Assembly: GCF_026241255.1 (NCBI RefSeq)
Contig: NZ_JAPHNC010000008.1
Span: forward strand, 1-64,000
Source of the DNA: Helicobacter sp. MIT 21-1697
Lineage (GTDB): Bacteria; Campylobacterota; Campylobacteria; Campylobacterales; Helicobacteraceae
Reading direction: 5' to 3'
DNA: 64,000 bases
Positions 47,977 to 57,028 of the stretch are shown here, piece after piece (positions within the stretch are counted from its first letter, which is position 1; each line of letters begins with the position of its first letter). A program made the translations under genes and the position numbers. The notes beneath the pieces are model-generated. The model ran no database searches and was not told the origin of the DNA. It saw only the letters and a list, made by a program, of their open reading frames with translations.

Positions 47977-48330
47977 ATGGCAGGCGAAAGTATTTTAGAT
48001 AAACAACGTATTCATTCAGCCAAAGAGATAGAACTTGCTACATATCTTGAAGATATGATGAAAAACTATACAGGGCTTTTGGATATGGAGGCATTATTTA
48101 ATGCCGAGCTTGGCAGCACAAAGATTCCACTTGGTGAGATTTTGCGTTTTGAAAAAGGATCAATTATTGACCTTGGCAAGCCTGCTGGGGAGAGTGTTGA
48201 GATTTTCATTAATGGACGTGTGATTGGAAAGGGTGAAGTAATGGTTTATGAACGCAATCTTGCTATTCGTATTAATGAAATTTTAGATTCTAATGCAATT
48301 GTGTATTATCTTACACGTGAGAAAAAATAA
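47977..48330 (+). CDS. fliN: Flagellar motor switch protein FliN
   Basis: 117-aa FliN: a C-terminal SpoA domain with TKIPLGEILRFEKGSIIDL near 46 and VFVNG-type IFINGRVIGKGEVMVYERNL near 80. It forms the C-ring with FliM/FliG and binds CheY-P and FliH. Operon with the CheX-like gene upstream and the FliO-like gene downstream. Confidence 0.95.
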   Translation: MAGESILDKQRIHSAKEIELATYLEDMMKNYTGLLDMEALFNAELGSTKIPLGEILRFEKGSIIDLGKPAGESVEIFINGRVIGKGEVMVYERNLAIRINEILDSNAIVYYLTREKK

Positions 48331-48348
48331 ACTAAGTGAGAGAGACAA

Positions 48349-49236
48349 ATGAGAATTAATATATTTCTCTTGTTGTTTATATTCTTTGCAAATATACTTT
48401 ACGCTCAAGTGCAAGTGCAAAATATGGAGATAAAACAGGAAAATAATAAGATTGAGTTGATTCTCACGCTCAATGATGTTTATAATAAGCCTCCGCGTTT
48501 AAGCTCACAAAATGGATATAGAGGGGTTATATTTCCTGATTTGCAAGCAAAATCGCGGAATGAAAGCTTTAAGAATTTTTTTGTGAATGAAATGCAAATT
48601 TTTAATATTCAAAATGATCTTTATGTATTGGGTATCGGGGATACAAAGTTTATAGATGTGAGTGTCAGTAGAGCATCTCGTGCATTTAAAATTACTTTTA
48701 ATAAAATCACACCTCCACAAAGTGAGATTGAAAAACTCTTAGAAAAACCGCATCAATCACAAGTGCCAATTATTGATCAGATTCCCCAATCTTTAGAATC
48801 TCAAAATAAGCAACAACAGAGTATTTTGCCTTTTAAAAATGATATAGGAATTGATACTTGGCGGTATGTCGCAGTTTTAGCCGTGATGAGTGTGCTTGTG
48901 CTTGTACTATGGTTTGTTAAACGATATATGATAAATAAAAAGCAGTTTGGGCATTATCTTGCACGTTTTGGCTCTCAAAAAGAAGCATTTGACCCTACCA
49001 AAATAGAAGTGGTATCACAAAAAAATCTTGATTCCAAACATCGCATTTTGACCATAGAATCTAATGGCTATCGGTATTTGATACTTATTGGAGCTACAAA
49101 TACCACTTTGATTGACCGCTATCCTATCCCACAAAATATTAGCACACAAGAAAGATTACGTTTTGATGACCAATTTACGAAGCTTTTAGAGCAAAAGCAA
49201 GAACGACTTTCTAAATATCTCCATAATGATAAGTAA
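48349..49236 (+). CDS. FliO-like flagellar membrane protein with large periplasmic domain (295 aa)
   Basis: A signal-like helix (1-20) is followed by a periplasmic beta-rich domain (about 20-165) and a membrane helix (about 173-192). The cytosolic end contains KIEVVSQKNLDSKHRILTIES and RYLILIGATNTTLI, the pattern of FliO after its membrane helix. FliO helps assemble the FliP export gate. The position after fliN is the same as H. pylori HP0583. The large periplasmic part is unlike enterobacterial FliO. Confidence 0.72.
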   Translation: MRINIFLLLFIFFANILYAQVQVQNMEIKQENNKIELILTLNDVYNKPPRLSSQNGYRGVIFPDLQAKSRNESFKNFFVNEMQIFNIQNDLYVLGIGDTKFIDVSVSRASRAFKITFNKITPPQSEIEKLLEKPHQSQVPIIDQIPQSLESQNKQQQSILPFKNDIGIDTWRYVAVLAVMSVLVLVLWFVKRYMINKKQFGHYLARFGSQKEAFDPTKIEVVSQKNLDSKHRILTIESNGYRYLILIGATNTTLIDRYPIPQNISTQERLRFDDQFTKLLEQKQERLSKYLHNDK

Positions 49237-49988
49237 TGACATATAAAATGCTCACATATTCTCCCTCGCGCCTTTGGCTATGGTTTATTGTATCATTTTT
49301 GATTCATATGATTATTATTGTTTTTTTGCTCGTGCATTTTGAACAAATGCAGTTTAAAAAAGGAACTTCTACTGATACGCGTATGAAAGTAGCAGGATTC
49401 CAAATTGTAGGTGGCGGAGAGTTAGAATCAACACAAAATACACAGCAGCATTCAGCAAGCCCATTGGAATATTCTCCTACATACATTCCCAAATCCTATG
49501 CTCCATTGAGCACTTCGCAGCCTTTTGATTTGAGCTCTTTAAGTCTTTATGATGGCAAAGGCAAAGCACAGCAAACTCTCAAGTCTAAAAGCCATATTAA
49601 AGCTCTTGCAAAGTTTCCAAGTGTAGATAACTTTGCACAAAGAGATATTGAAGAGCTTTATGGAGCTGAATTTGGCGATTATGGATTGGCTGAACAAGAG
49701 TTTTTAGTGAATCATTTGCGAGATATTGGGCGCATTACACAACGTTATTTGCAGTATCCCCCAAGTGCATTACGTTTAGGGCAGGAAGGTTTAAGCGCGG
49801 TGGAATTTTATCTCCACCCTAATGGCGATATTAGCGGACTTAAGGTTATTGTTTCTTCAAATTATATGCTACTAGACCGCAATAGTGAGCGCACGATAGA
49901 AATTGCCTATAAAGACTATCCGCGCCCCATAAGCAAAACAAAAATTCGTATTTTTGTCAGTTATGGCATTTCTTACTATAGATATTAG
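49236..49988 (+). CDS. TonB-like periplasm-spanning protein (250 aa)
   Basis: It starts on the overlapping ATG of the previous stop (TAATG). A membrane anchor (about 14-33) is followed by a low-complexity Ser/Gln/Pro spacer and a C-terminal domain with GRITQRYLQYPPSALRLGQEG and VEFYLHPNGDISGLKVIVSS, the TonB C-terminal pattern (YP..A...G..G.V...F...DG). There is no Pro-Lys/Pro-Glu repeat, and no ExbBD nearby. It is the positional equivalent of H. pylori HP0582. Confidence 0.78.
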   Translation: MTYKMLTYSPSRLWLWFIVSFLIHMIIIVFLLVHFEQMQFKKGTSTDTRMKVAGFQIVGGGELESTQNTQQHSASPLEYSPTYIPKSYAPLSTSQPFDLSSLSLYDGKGKAQQTLKSKSHIKALAKFPSVDNFAQRDIEELYGAEFGDYGLAEQEFLVNHLRDIGRITQRYLQYPPSALRLGQEGLSAVEFYLHPNGDISGLKVIVSSNYMLLDRNSERTIEIAYKDYPRPISKTKIRIFVSYGISYYRY

Positions 49989-49992
49989 ATTC

Positions 49993-50298
49993 TCACATTG
50001 ATGAATGCAAAAAATCTGTAAGTATTTGTGCGTGAAGTATGGGCTCAAATTCAAGAATCTCATACTGCGCAAGATTATATTGCGTAAATGGGTCAGCTTC
50101 AGCAAAGCTTAAAGCTTCATTTTTGTTGGAAAATTTACCAATAATAATACCTCCATCTTTTGGAATCCTAGGACCAGAGGCAAGTAAAATACCCTTATCA
50201 TAGCCTTTTTTGAGATAAGCTCGGTGTTCCTCTAACTTTGCAAGCACTTCTTCAAGCGGCTTTGTATAATGCACAAGGCAGACAAATAAATGTGTCAT
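49993..50298 (-). CDS. YciI-like protein (101 aa)
   Basis: The YCII fold pattern is clear: LEEHRAYLKKGYDKGILLASGPR near 21 with the His-Asp type active-site layout, and AEADPFTQYNLAQYEI near 65. Members are small dimeric cytosolic proteins, some with dehalogenase-like or peroxidase-type activity, mostly unknown. It follows thiC by 11 bases and converges with the TonB-like gene. Confidence 0.85.
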   Translation of the reverse strand: MTHLFVCLVHYTKPLEEVLAKLEEHRAYLKKGYDKGILLASGPRIPKDGGIIIGKFSNKNEALSFAEADPFTQYNLAQYEILEFEPILHAQILTDFLHSSM

Positions 50299-50309
50299 TG
50301 TGTTGCTCC

Positions 50310-51683
50310 TTATTGATTTGATGCTAGAGGTTGAGAATCTTCAGATTCGTTATGAGCGTGGGCTTTGAAAATATCTTGTGAAATTTTATAGCTACAAAAT
50401 TTTGGACCACACATTGAGCAAAACTCTGCATCTTTAAATACTTCTTGAGGCAAGGCTTCATCGTGGTATTCACGCGCCCTATCTGGGTCTAGGGCGAGTT
50501 CAAACTGCCTATTCCAATCAAAGCTATATCTTGCATCGCTCATTGCATCATCTCTATCACGCGCACCTATGCGCCCACGAGCAATATCTGCAGCGTGCGC
50601 AGCGATTTTATAGGCTAAAATACCCTCTCGCACATCTTTAGCATTAGGTAAGCCTAGATGTTCCTTTGGTGTTACATAGCAAAGCATAGCCACACCTTTC
50701 CACGCCGCGACACACGCTCCAATAGCACTTGCAATATGGTCATATCCTGCCGCAATATCTGTAACTAAGGGTCCTAGCACATAAAAAGGCGCTTGATTAC
50801 AATATTGCTTTTGAAGTTCAACATTGCGTTCAATTTGATTAAGTGGCACGTGTCCGGGTCCTTCTATCATTACTTGCACATCGGCTTCCCACGCTCTTTT
50901 GGCAAGCTCTCCCAATACTTTAAGTTCAGCAAATTGCGCCTCATCGCTTGCATCAGCCAAACAGCCCGGACGCAAAGAATCTCCAAGTGAGAGAGATACA
51001 TCGTATTCTTGGCAAATTTTAAGAATCTCATCAAAATGCTCATAGAATGGATTTTCTTTATGATAGTGCATCATCCAGCTTGCCATAAGACTACCGCCAC
51101 GCGAGACAATACCCATTTTTCGCTTAGCGACAAATGGCATATGCGAGAGTAAGAATCCGCAATGAATAGTGAAATAGCTCACGCCTTGCTTGGCTTGTTT
51201 TTTAAGCACGGCAAGCATAGTGTCAATATCAAGTTGTAATACATCATTTTTTACATCATAGAGAATCTGATACATTGGCACCGTTCCAATAGGCACACTT
51301 GAAGCTTGAATAACTGCAGTGCGTATTTCATCTAAATCCCCACCTGTGCTTAAATCCATAATTGTATCTGCACCATATTTAATAGACACTTTGACTTTTT
51401 CTACTTCTTCGTCAATAGAGCTTGCAAGCGAGGAACTACCAATATTTGAATTAATTTTAGTGCGTGTGGCTATACCAATTCCCATAGGTTCAAGATTTGT
51501 GTGATTGATATTTGCTGGGATAATCAGCCTTCCACGTTCAATCTCTTGTCGTATAAGTTCAGGGCTTATATTTTCAATATTGGCTACATATTCCATTTCT
51601 TTTGTGATCATACCTTTTTTTGCATAATGAAGCTGTGTGCGAATCTTATCATTTGCGCGTTGTTGCACCCATTGTGTTCTCAT
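50310..51683 (-). CDS. thiC: Phosphomethylpyrimidine synthase ThiC
   Basis: 457-aa radical-SAM enzyme. Visible are [18 protein letters not shown] near 100, [12 protein letters not shown] near 245, and the C-terminal cluster motif [13 protein letters not shown] near 426 (CxxCxxxxC). It converts 5-aminoimidazole ribotide to hydroxymethylpyrimidine phosphate for thiamine. I see no TPP-riboswitch sequence in the 180 bases upstream, so control here must differ from that of many thiC genes. Confidence 0.96.
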   Translation of the reverse strand: MRTQWVQQRANDKIRTQLHYAKKGMITKEMEYVANIENISPELIRQEIERGRLIIPANINHTNLEPMGIGIATRTKINSNIGSSSLASSIDEEVEKVKVSIKYGADTIMDLSTGGDLDEIRTAVIQASSVPIGTVPMYQILYDVKNDVLQLDIDTMLAVLKKQAKQGVSYFTIHCGFLLSHMPFVAKRKMGIVSRGGSLMASWMMHYHKENPFYEHFDEILKICQEYDVSLSLGDSLRPGCLADASDEAQFAELKVLGELAKRAWEADVQVMIEGPGHVPLNQIERNVELQKQYCNQAPFYVLGPLVTDIAAGYDHIASAIGACVAAWKGVAMLCYVTPKEHLGLPNAKDVREGILAYKIAAHAADIARGRIGARDRDDAMSDARYSFDWNRQFELALDPDRAREYHDEALPQEVFKDAEFCSMCGPKFCSYKISQDIFKAHAHNESEDSQPLASNQ

Positions 51684-51864
51684 TGAAAGTCCTCCAAAAA
51701 TATGATTTAGTTTTAAACTTGCGTTATGCTATTTAAATTTCCAAAATATACCTTAGATTCTTTAAAAAAAGTTAAATAATATGGGTATTTAAGTAACAAT
51801 TTTTAGTTTATTTTTTGTTTTAGAGTGATAGAATACCGATTAAAATAGAGTTTAGGATAAGAAT

Positions 51865-53034
51865 TTGGTTTTGGATAATGTTTCACTTATTATGATGGCA
51901 GCAGGAGATTCTACAAGATTTTGTGCTTCAAATGCACAGAACTTTAGATGCAAAAAGCAATGGTTGCGTGTGGGGGAAGAGCCATTATGGCTTGTGGCTA
52001 CGCACAATCTTACGCGTCATTTTTCTTTTAAACAAGTGATTTTGACTGCTTCAAGCCAAGATTGTGGTTATATGCAAAATATAAGTCCTTATAAAGTTGT
52101 GCAAGGTGGGCAAACGCGCTGTCAATCCCTTAGAAATGCCCTTAAATATATTGATACACCCCTTGTTCTTGTAAGTGATGTGGCACGATGGGATAGTTCA
52201 GATTCTGTCATTAAGGCAATGTTGGCTACACTTGATGAAAATGTAGCCTGTGTTGTGCCTTTTGTCGGGGTGGCAGATACGAGTTTTTATGAGGGGGAAT
52301 ATCTTAAGCGTGAGAATATTAAACTCATACAAACGCCGCAGTTAAGTAGAGTAGAGGATTTGAGGGAAGCCCTTAAAGATACAAACAAAGATTTTAGCGA
52401 TGAAAGCTCTGCTTTGTATGCATTTGGTAAAAAAATTGCTTTTGTGCAAGGAAGCACATTAATGAATAAATTGACTTTTGATAGTGATTTGAAGGCGCAT
52501 ATTACGCGTTTGTCTCCACCTTCAAAAAAGATTTTTGTCGGCAATGGCATAGATGTGCATCAATTTGAAGAAGGTAAGCAAATGTGGCTTGGCGGGGTAC
52601 AAATAGAATCTGCATTTGGATTTAAAGCTCATAGTGATGGTGATGTGGCACTACACGCTTTAAGTGATGCGATTTTGGGAGCTATCGGCGGAGGCGATAT
52701 AGGGGAGTGGTTTCCCGATATAGATGAGACATATAAAAATGCAGATTCCAAAATGATGCTAGATAACATTTATACTTTTGCCCAAAGTGTGGGCTATGAA
52801 CTTTATAATGCAGATATAAGTATCATAGCGCAAACGCCTAAAATTGCTCCCTATAAGAATGCAATGCGTGAATGTATAGCCCATATTTTGAGAGTGCCAA
52901 ACTCACGTATTAATATTAAGGCAACTACAACAGAGAGATTAGGCTTTATAGGGCGTAAGGAGGGTATATGCGTAGAGGTGTGTGTAAGTATGGGGTTTGC
53001 AGATTGGCATACACCTATACAAAATTTATGTTAA
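51865..53034 (+). CDS. ispDF: Bifunctional IspD/IspF isoprenoid enzyme
   Basis: 389 aa from a TTG start with AGGATAA upstream. The N-terminal part (1-215) is the CDP-ME synthase with [10 protein letters not shown] and KKQWLRVG; the C-terminal part (about 220-389) is the MECDP synthase with GNGIDVHQF, the metal-binding DxH, and [18 protein letters not shown]. These are steps 3 and 5 of the MEP pathway. Fusion of the two is usual in Helicobacter and Campylobacter. Confidence 0.95.
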   Translation: MVLDNVSLIMMAAGDSTRFCASNAQNFRCKKQWLRVGEEPLWLVATHNLTRHFSFKQVILTASSQDCGYMQNISPYKVVQGGQTRCQSLRNALKYIDTPLVLVSDVARWDSSDSVIKAMLATLDENVACVVPFVGVADTSFYEGEYLKRENIKLIQTPQLSRVEDLREALKDTNKDFSDESSALYAFGKKIAFVQGSTLMNKLTFDSDLKAHITRLSPPSKKIFVGNGIDVHQFEEGKQMWLGGVQIESAFGFKAHSDGDVALHALSDAILGAIGGGDIGEWFPDIDETYKNADSKMMLDNIYTFAQSVGYELYNADISIIAQTPKIAPYKNAMRECIAHILRVPNSRINIKATTTERLGFIGRKEGICVEVCVSMGFADWHTPIQNLC

Positions 53035-53081
53035 TAAGGAGGCTACACGATGTATAAAATCCATTATAAAAGGGAGTTTGT

Positions 53082-54014
53082 ATGAAAGTTTTAATTATTG
53101 AAAATGAAATTTATCTCGCGCAAAGTATTGCTAATAAAATAAGTGATTCTCATTTAGAATGTGTTATTGCTCATTCACTTGGAGATGTTCAAAAAGACCA
53201 TTATGATGTTATTTTGGCTTCTTTTGGCACAATTGGTGAGGGTTATATAGAGCTAAGCAAGACATATCCACAAGCTATTATGATTCTTATGATTGCATAT
53301 ATCAATGATGATACCGTTATTAAGCCCTTGCGTAATGGCGTAACAGATTATATTGTTAAACCTTTTATTGTTGATGAACTTATGCGCAAAATCACGCATT
53401 ATAAGGTTTATCGTGAGATTAATGAGGAAATTAAATTTTATCGGAGCTATTTTAGTTTTATAGAGCGTGAGCTTGGCACACCCGAGCCTTTTTTGTATAA
53501 TCCGCCTTTTGTGATTAAGACTAATACTCAAAGAAGCGCAGATATTTACGCAATGCGGTATGCGCGTGAGAAACATATTCATTTCCAATTTTATTCACTC
53601 AAAGAAGAAACTTGGAAAAGTATTTTTCGTGTGCCACCAAAGAAGAATGAGGTATATTACATTACCAATCTTGAGGAGCTTAAAAAGAGCGATAGAAAAG
53701 ATTTTTTGGAGATGGCTTTAAAACATAGCGTCATCGTTTCAGTTGTCTCAAGCGAGAAAATTGCTTTTCCACAGGTGATTGATATTTCGCGTCAAGCCAA
53801 TAGTGTAGAGCTAAGCGGGGAGATTCTCTCTGTGAAAGAATATGAAAAAATTATTATCACCAAATTTGAGAGTCGCTATCCTGATATTGAGCTTGCAAAA
53901 AAGCTCGGTATGAGTCGCAAGAGCTTGTGGGAAAAGCGCAAAAAATATGGCATTATTCGTAAAAATAAAAATACTCCCCAAAATCCCAATGAACAAGAGA
54001 ATCAAATTGATTAA
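53082..54014 (+). CDS. Atypical orphan response regulator, HP1021-like
   Basis: 310 aa with an N-terminal receiver domain and a C-terminal helix-turn-helix (DIELAKKLGMSRKSLWEKRKKYG near 270). The usual phospho-acceptor Asp is missing: the position after beta-3 reads VILASFG. The place beside ispDF and the degenerate receiver match H. pylori HP1021, an orphan regulator that binds oriC and controls many genes, and is redox-responsive. This protein has only one Cys (residue 27), so a disulfide-based switch would have to differ. AGGGAG precedes the start. Confidence 0.85.
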   Translation: MKVLIIENEIYLAQSIANKISDSHLECVIAHSLGDVQKDHYDVILASFGTIGEGYIELSKTYPQAIMILMIAYINDDTVIKPLRNGVTDYIVKPFIVDELMRKITHYKVYREINEEIKFYRSYFSFIERELGTPEPFLYNPPFVIKTNTQRSADIYAMRYAREKHIHFQFYSLKEETWKSIFRVPPKKNEVYYITNLEELKKSDRKDFLEMALKHSVIVSVVSSEKIAFPQVIDISRQANSVELSGEILSVKEYEKIIITKFESRYPDIELAKKLGMSRKSLWEKRKKYGIIRKNKNTPQNPNEQENQID

Positions 54015-54474
54015 AGACTTATTTTTAAGCCTATTTTATAGTGGCTATTCTCCTAAGGCTCCGGGCACAGCTGGGAGTGTTGTAGCTCTAATCTTGGGTG
54101 CGCCCATCGTGTATTATTCTCAAGAGACACTTTTTTTATTAAGCATTTTTATCGCACTTGTGGCGATAAAGCATATTGATATTTATGAGCAACGCACTCA
54201 AACTCACGATGATAAAAGTATCGTTATTGATGAGCTAGTGGGTGTATGGCTCGCAATGTCAATTGTTGGCTTTGGCGTGTGGGAACTTATTTTGGCTTTT
54301 GTATTTTTTAGAATCTTTGATATTTATAAGCCCTCCTTTATTGGCAGAATTGATAAAGAGGTAAAAGGTGGCTTAGGTGTGGTAGGTGATGATGCGCTTG
54401 CTGGGATTTTGGCAGGGATTGTGAGTGTGCTTGTGCTTCACATCGCTCAAAGGATTTTGTCCTTTTTGGCTTAA
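53989..54474 (+). CDS. pgpA: Phosphatidylglycerophosphatase A (PgpA)
   Basis: 161 aa from the ATG at 53989 (MNKRIKLIKDLFLS), which overlaps the regulator gene by 26 bases. PgpA features: GYSPKAPGTAGSVVAL near 18, DDKSIVIDELVGVWLAM near 68 and a late GVVGDDALAGILAG. It is an integral membrane phosphatase making phosphatidylglycerol. Confidence 0.93.
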   Translation: MNKRIKLIKDLFLSLFYSGYSPKAPGTAGSVVALILGAPIVYYSQETLFLLSIFIALVAIKHIDIYEQRTQTHDDKSIVIDELVGVWLAMSIVGFGVWELILAFVFFRIFDIYKPSFIGRIDKEVKGGLGVVGDDALAGILAGIVSVLVLHIAQRILSFLA

Positions 54475-54728
54475 GCTTTAGTTATATTATTTTTGTATTT
54501 TTAAACCCTATTGTTATGGGACAATCCTTAGAGCAACACAGGGTGAAAGTTGAAAGCACTCTCTTTAAAACTCTTACTCGTTGCTAGAAAATCACAACCG
54601 AGATGAAAGCGTTTTTTGGGTGTTTTGGCAGTTATAAAATGCGGTAAGTCTTTGTATGTTTTATACATAAGATTATCTCGCCAATATTCCATTATTCATA
54701 ATACTTTCTTTAAGCATTGCTCCAAGTA
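54475..54728. other. Intergenic stretch without a recognisable gene
   Basis: No ORF with a plausible start, tRNA or clear terminator is seen. A short frame after 54549 (LKALSLKLLLVARKSQPR) could be a fragment of a signal or anchor sequence but ends at once. Confidence 0.4.
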
Positions 54729-55149
54729 TTACAAATGGAGAGCAAGCCAAGCCATTATATCCACTAGCAATAATCCAATCAACAATGAAGTCATAGCAAA
54801 TATAATAATATTTTGTGTCAATCCAAAATGAATACCTGATGTGTTATTGCATAAATGAAATTTTAATAGCATTCCATAGATTTGCATTCCTCCACCACTT
54901 ATAAATGTCAGCAAAATCAAAAAAATTGCCCTTATGCCTTCTTTGGTATATATAATGATTGCGTAATACAAACACACAGCTACTATTCCGCATATACAGC
55001 CAAATAAAAAACTTTTACAAACAAATATTCTATAAAAAAAGCTATTTGATTGATGTGTTTTATCACAAAGAATGCCATAAAGAAATAAAATATCCAGCCC
55101 ATTAGTAAGATAAAATAATTTTGATAGACATAAAAATAAATAAAACTCA
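54729..55149 (-). pseudogene. Frame-disrupted membrane-protein gene
   Basis: An ATG at 55149 opens a hydrophobic frame (MSFIYFYVYQNYF) that stops after about 60 codons, while the frame one base over is open through the whole region (YLTNGLDILFLYGILCDK ... LLVDIMAWLALHL at the end) and encodes about four membrane segments but has no usable start. Only its last 83 codons have an in-frame GTG (54977). A one-base slip, for example in a run of seven Ts/As at the overlap, would join them. I read it as a decayed small membrane protein of unknown family. Confidence 0.5.
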
Positions 55150-55276
55150 TAATCTACCTACTTCAAAGATAATTTTTAAATCTTCGTTTTTTATCATTTC
55201 TATCACCTTAGCATTCTTGCTAAAGATTCTATAATCTAATTGCTTTTATCACCCATATTAATCTTTTATGCCTAGT

Positions 55277-56941
55277 CTATACTACTTCAATCCACTTTGG
55301 AAGATAAGTGGCAAATCTATCCTGTATAAGTGCATTTTGTATTAGATTCCCTTTGAATACTACTTGCTCTAAATGATAATATGTGCAAAGCTGCGTAAGT
55401 GCAAGAGATAATATCTCGCATATAGAACTTACTGCACCATAGGCTACACCTTCAATTTCTAATCCTCCAAGCAGATAGCATAAAGGCAAACGCAGAGATT
55501 TATCTATTTCAATATTGCAGCTTTCTTCGCCATTAAGTTTCATATCAAGCCTACTGATATGCGGAAAAAGATAGCTTTGTGCGCTTTGGAGAGTATCAAG
55601 TGCGTTAGGATTGCTCTTACCAAACATTTCACCCACTAGCTTTAAAATATCACTTGCATTACGGGAGAGCTCACCTTGAGAATCTTCATCTGTGTTTATA
55701 TGAGGGAGTTGTTGTTGCACACGCCATTGTTGATAGTTTTCCACAAGTCGCGCACCGAGCTTATTTCTTTTTGCGATTTGCATAAGTAGGGTAGGGAGAT
55801 GAGATTGGAAGCAAAGTGCGATTAGGTTATCTTGTGCTGATTGTGTGTGCGTATATATACGCGTGGGAGAGAGTGTATCAAACTCAAGACACAGCGTATT
55901 TTTTGGTATAGATTCTATCAAAGTGTGTGTGCAAGGAAGTGTTTTGAGAGGCTTTTGTTTCGTGAGATACGCATTTGCATTATTCAGTGGTTCTTCTATG
56001 CGCCCAAAACTATCCCAAAAATCAGGCTCACTACACGCAATACAGCCGTGTCCTGCTTGAATAGGGTAACTTGTTTTAGCATTAAATTTGACTTTAGGGC
56101 AGTTATTAAACACATAAGGTCCCTTACATCCGACTTTATAGAGACAATAACCATCTTGTAAATGCACATCATCAAAGCTCTGCACAAAATCGCCAGATTC
56201 AAATTTTGCCTTACGCTCACACATATCGTGTAGATTCTTGCCATAGCTCCATATCGGACGATGCAAAGAATCTGTTGGGGGAAGCTCTTGTAAAAGAATA
56301 TAATAGAGGATACTGCCGATAATATTTGCCTCACTTGGCGGACAGCCCGGTATATTAATAATGCGTTGCGCAAGAGCAGAATCTACCCCTATGGATTGCG
56401 TAGGATTGGGATATGCTGCTTGCACTCCACCAAAGCTTGAGCAAGTGCCCACTGCGAATATAACTTGAGCCTTTTGTGCTACTTCTTTGCATTCTTGCTC
56501 GCCTGTGATACTATCTGCGCCAGAGGTAAGAAAATGTGCATTATTTCCCAGCGATATGCCACCTTCAATAACGAGGATAAACTCTTTGTCTAAAGCATCG
56601 TGTAAGGATTTTTTCGCGCTAAAGCCCACTGCTCCCATAATCGTTTCATGATATTCAAGGGTGATGTATTCAAGGAGGACAGATTCTATGTCTGGTTTAT
56701 CAAGGCGCAAAAAACTGCTGCTACAACCTGTGCATTCTGCCAAGTGAAGCCATACAAGCCGCGTGGGTGGCTTAAGAGCGAGGATTTGGGCACAGAGTTC
56801 TACGCCTTCTTTGGGGATACCTATAAGAGAGCAGATACGAGTGAGCCACTCTATATTTACCTTACAACGAGTTTCTTTATGTATGCTGTTAAGGGTATGG
56901 AGATGTGTTGTTAATCGTTCAAGTATTTGTGTTTTATCCAT
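55277..56941 (-). CDS. hydE: HydE-like protein: NiFe-hydrogenase small-subunit domain with HypF-like C-terminus (554 aa)
   Basis: The ATG at 56941 has GGAG 6 bases upstream. Residues 65-320 carry all the small-subunit cluster ligands: ECTGCSS, GTCSSFGG, IPGCPPSEANI, HDMCERK, GYCLYKVGCKGP and GHGCIACSEPDFWD. There is no Tat signal. The last 230 residues are not small-subunit-like; the end (YGAVSSICEILSLAL ... VVFKGNLIQNALIQDRF) resembles the C-terminal part of HypF. H. pylori HydE, required for hydrogenase activity, has this general nature. It stands alone here, away from hydABCD. Confidence 0.78.
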   Translation of the reverse strand: MDKTQILERLTTHLHTLNSIHKETRCKVNIEWLTRICSLIGIPKEGVELCAQILALKPPTRLVWLHLAECTGCSSSFLRLDKPDIESVLLEYITLEYHETIMGAVGFSAKKSLHDALDKEFILVIEGGISLGNNAHFLTSGADSITGEQECKEVAQKAQVIFAVGTCSSFGGVQAAYPNPTQSIGVDSALAQRIINIPGCPPSEANIIGSILYYILLQELPPTDSLHRPIWSYGKNLHDMCERKAKFESGDFVQSFDDVHLQDGYCLYKVGCKGPYVFNNCPKVKFNAKTSYPIQAGHGCIACSEPDFWDSFGRIEEPLNNANAYLTKQKPLKTLPCTHTLIESIPKNTLCLEFDTLSPTRIYTHTQSAQDNLIALCFQSHLPTLLMQIAKRNKLGARLVENYQQWRVQQQLPHINTDEDSQGELSRNASDILKLVGEMFGKSNPNALDTLQSAQSYLFPHISRLDMKLNGEESCNIEIDKSLRLPLCYLLGGLEIEGVAYGAVSSICEILSLALTQLCTYYHLEQVVFKGNLIQNALIQDRFATYLPKWIEVV

Positions 56942-57028
56942 AGCAAACTCCATAGTGTAAATAAGCTATTGTAACGCACTCTCTTTAAAAGCTAAGTAAA
57001 AAACAACCTTGTTTTTGCTGTCATAGTA

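Noticed and set aside
51690-51860. TPP riboswitch upstream of thiC
   Set aside because: The thi-box consensus (CTGAGA and ACCCTTTGAACCTGA-type blocks) is not visible in this spacer on the minus strand.
55277-56941. Complete hydrogenase operon
   Set aside because: No large subunit, cytochrome b or hyp genes flank the HydE-like gene; only this single gene is present.
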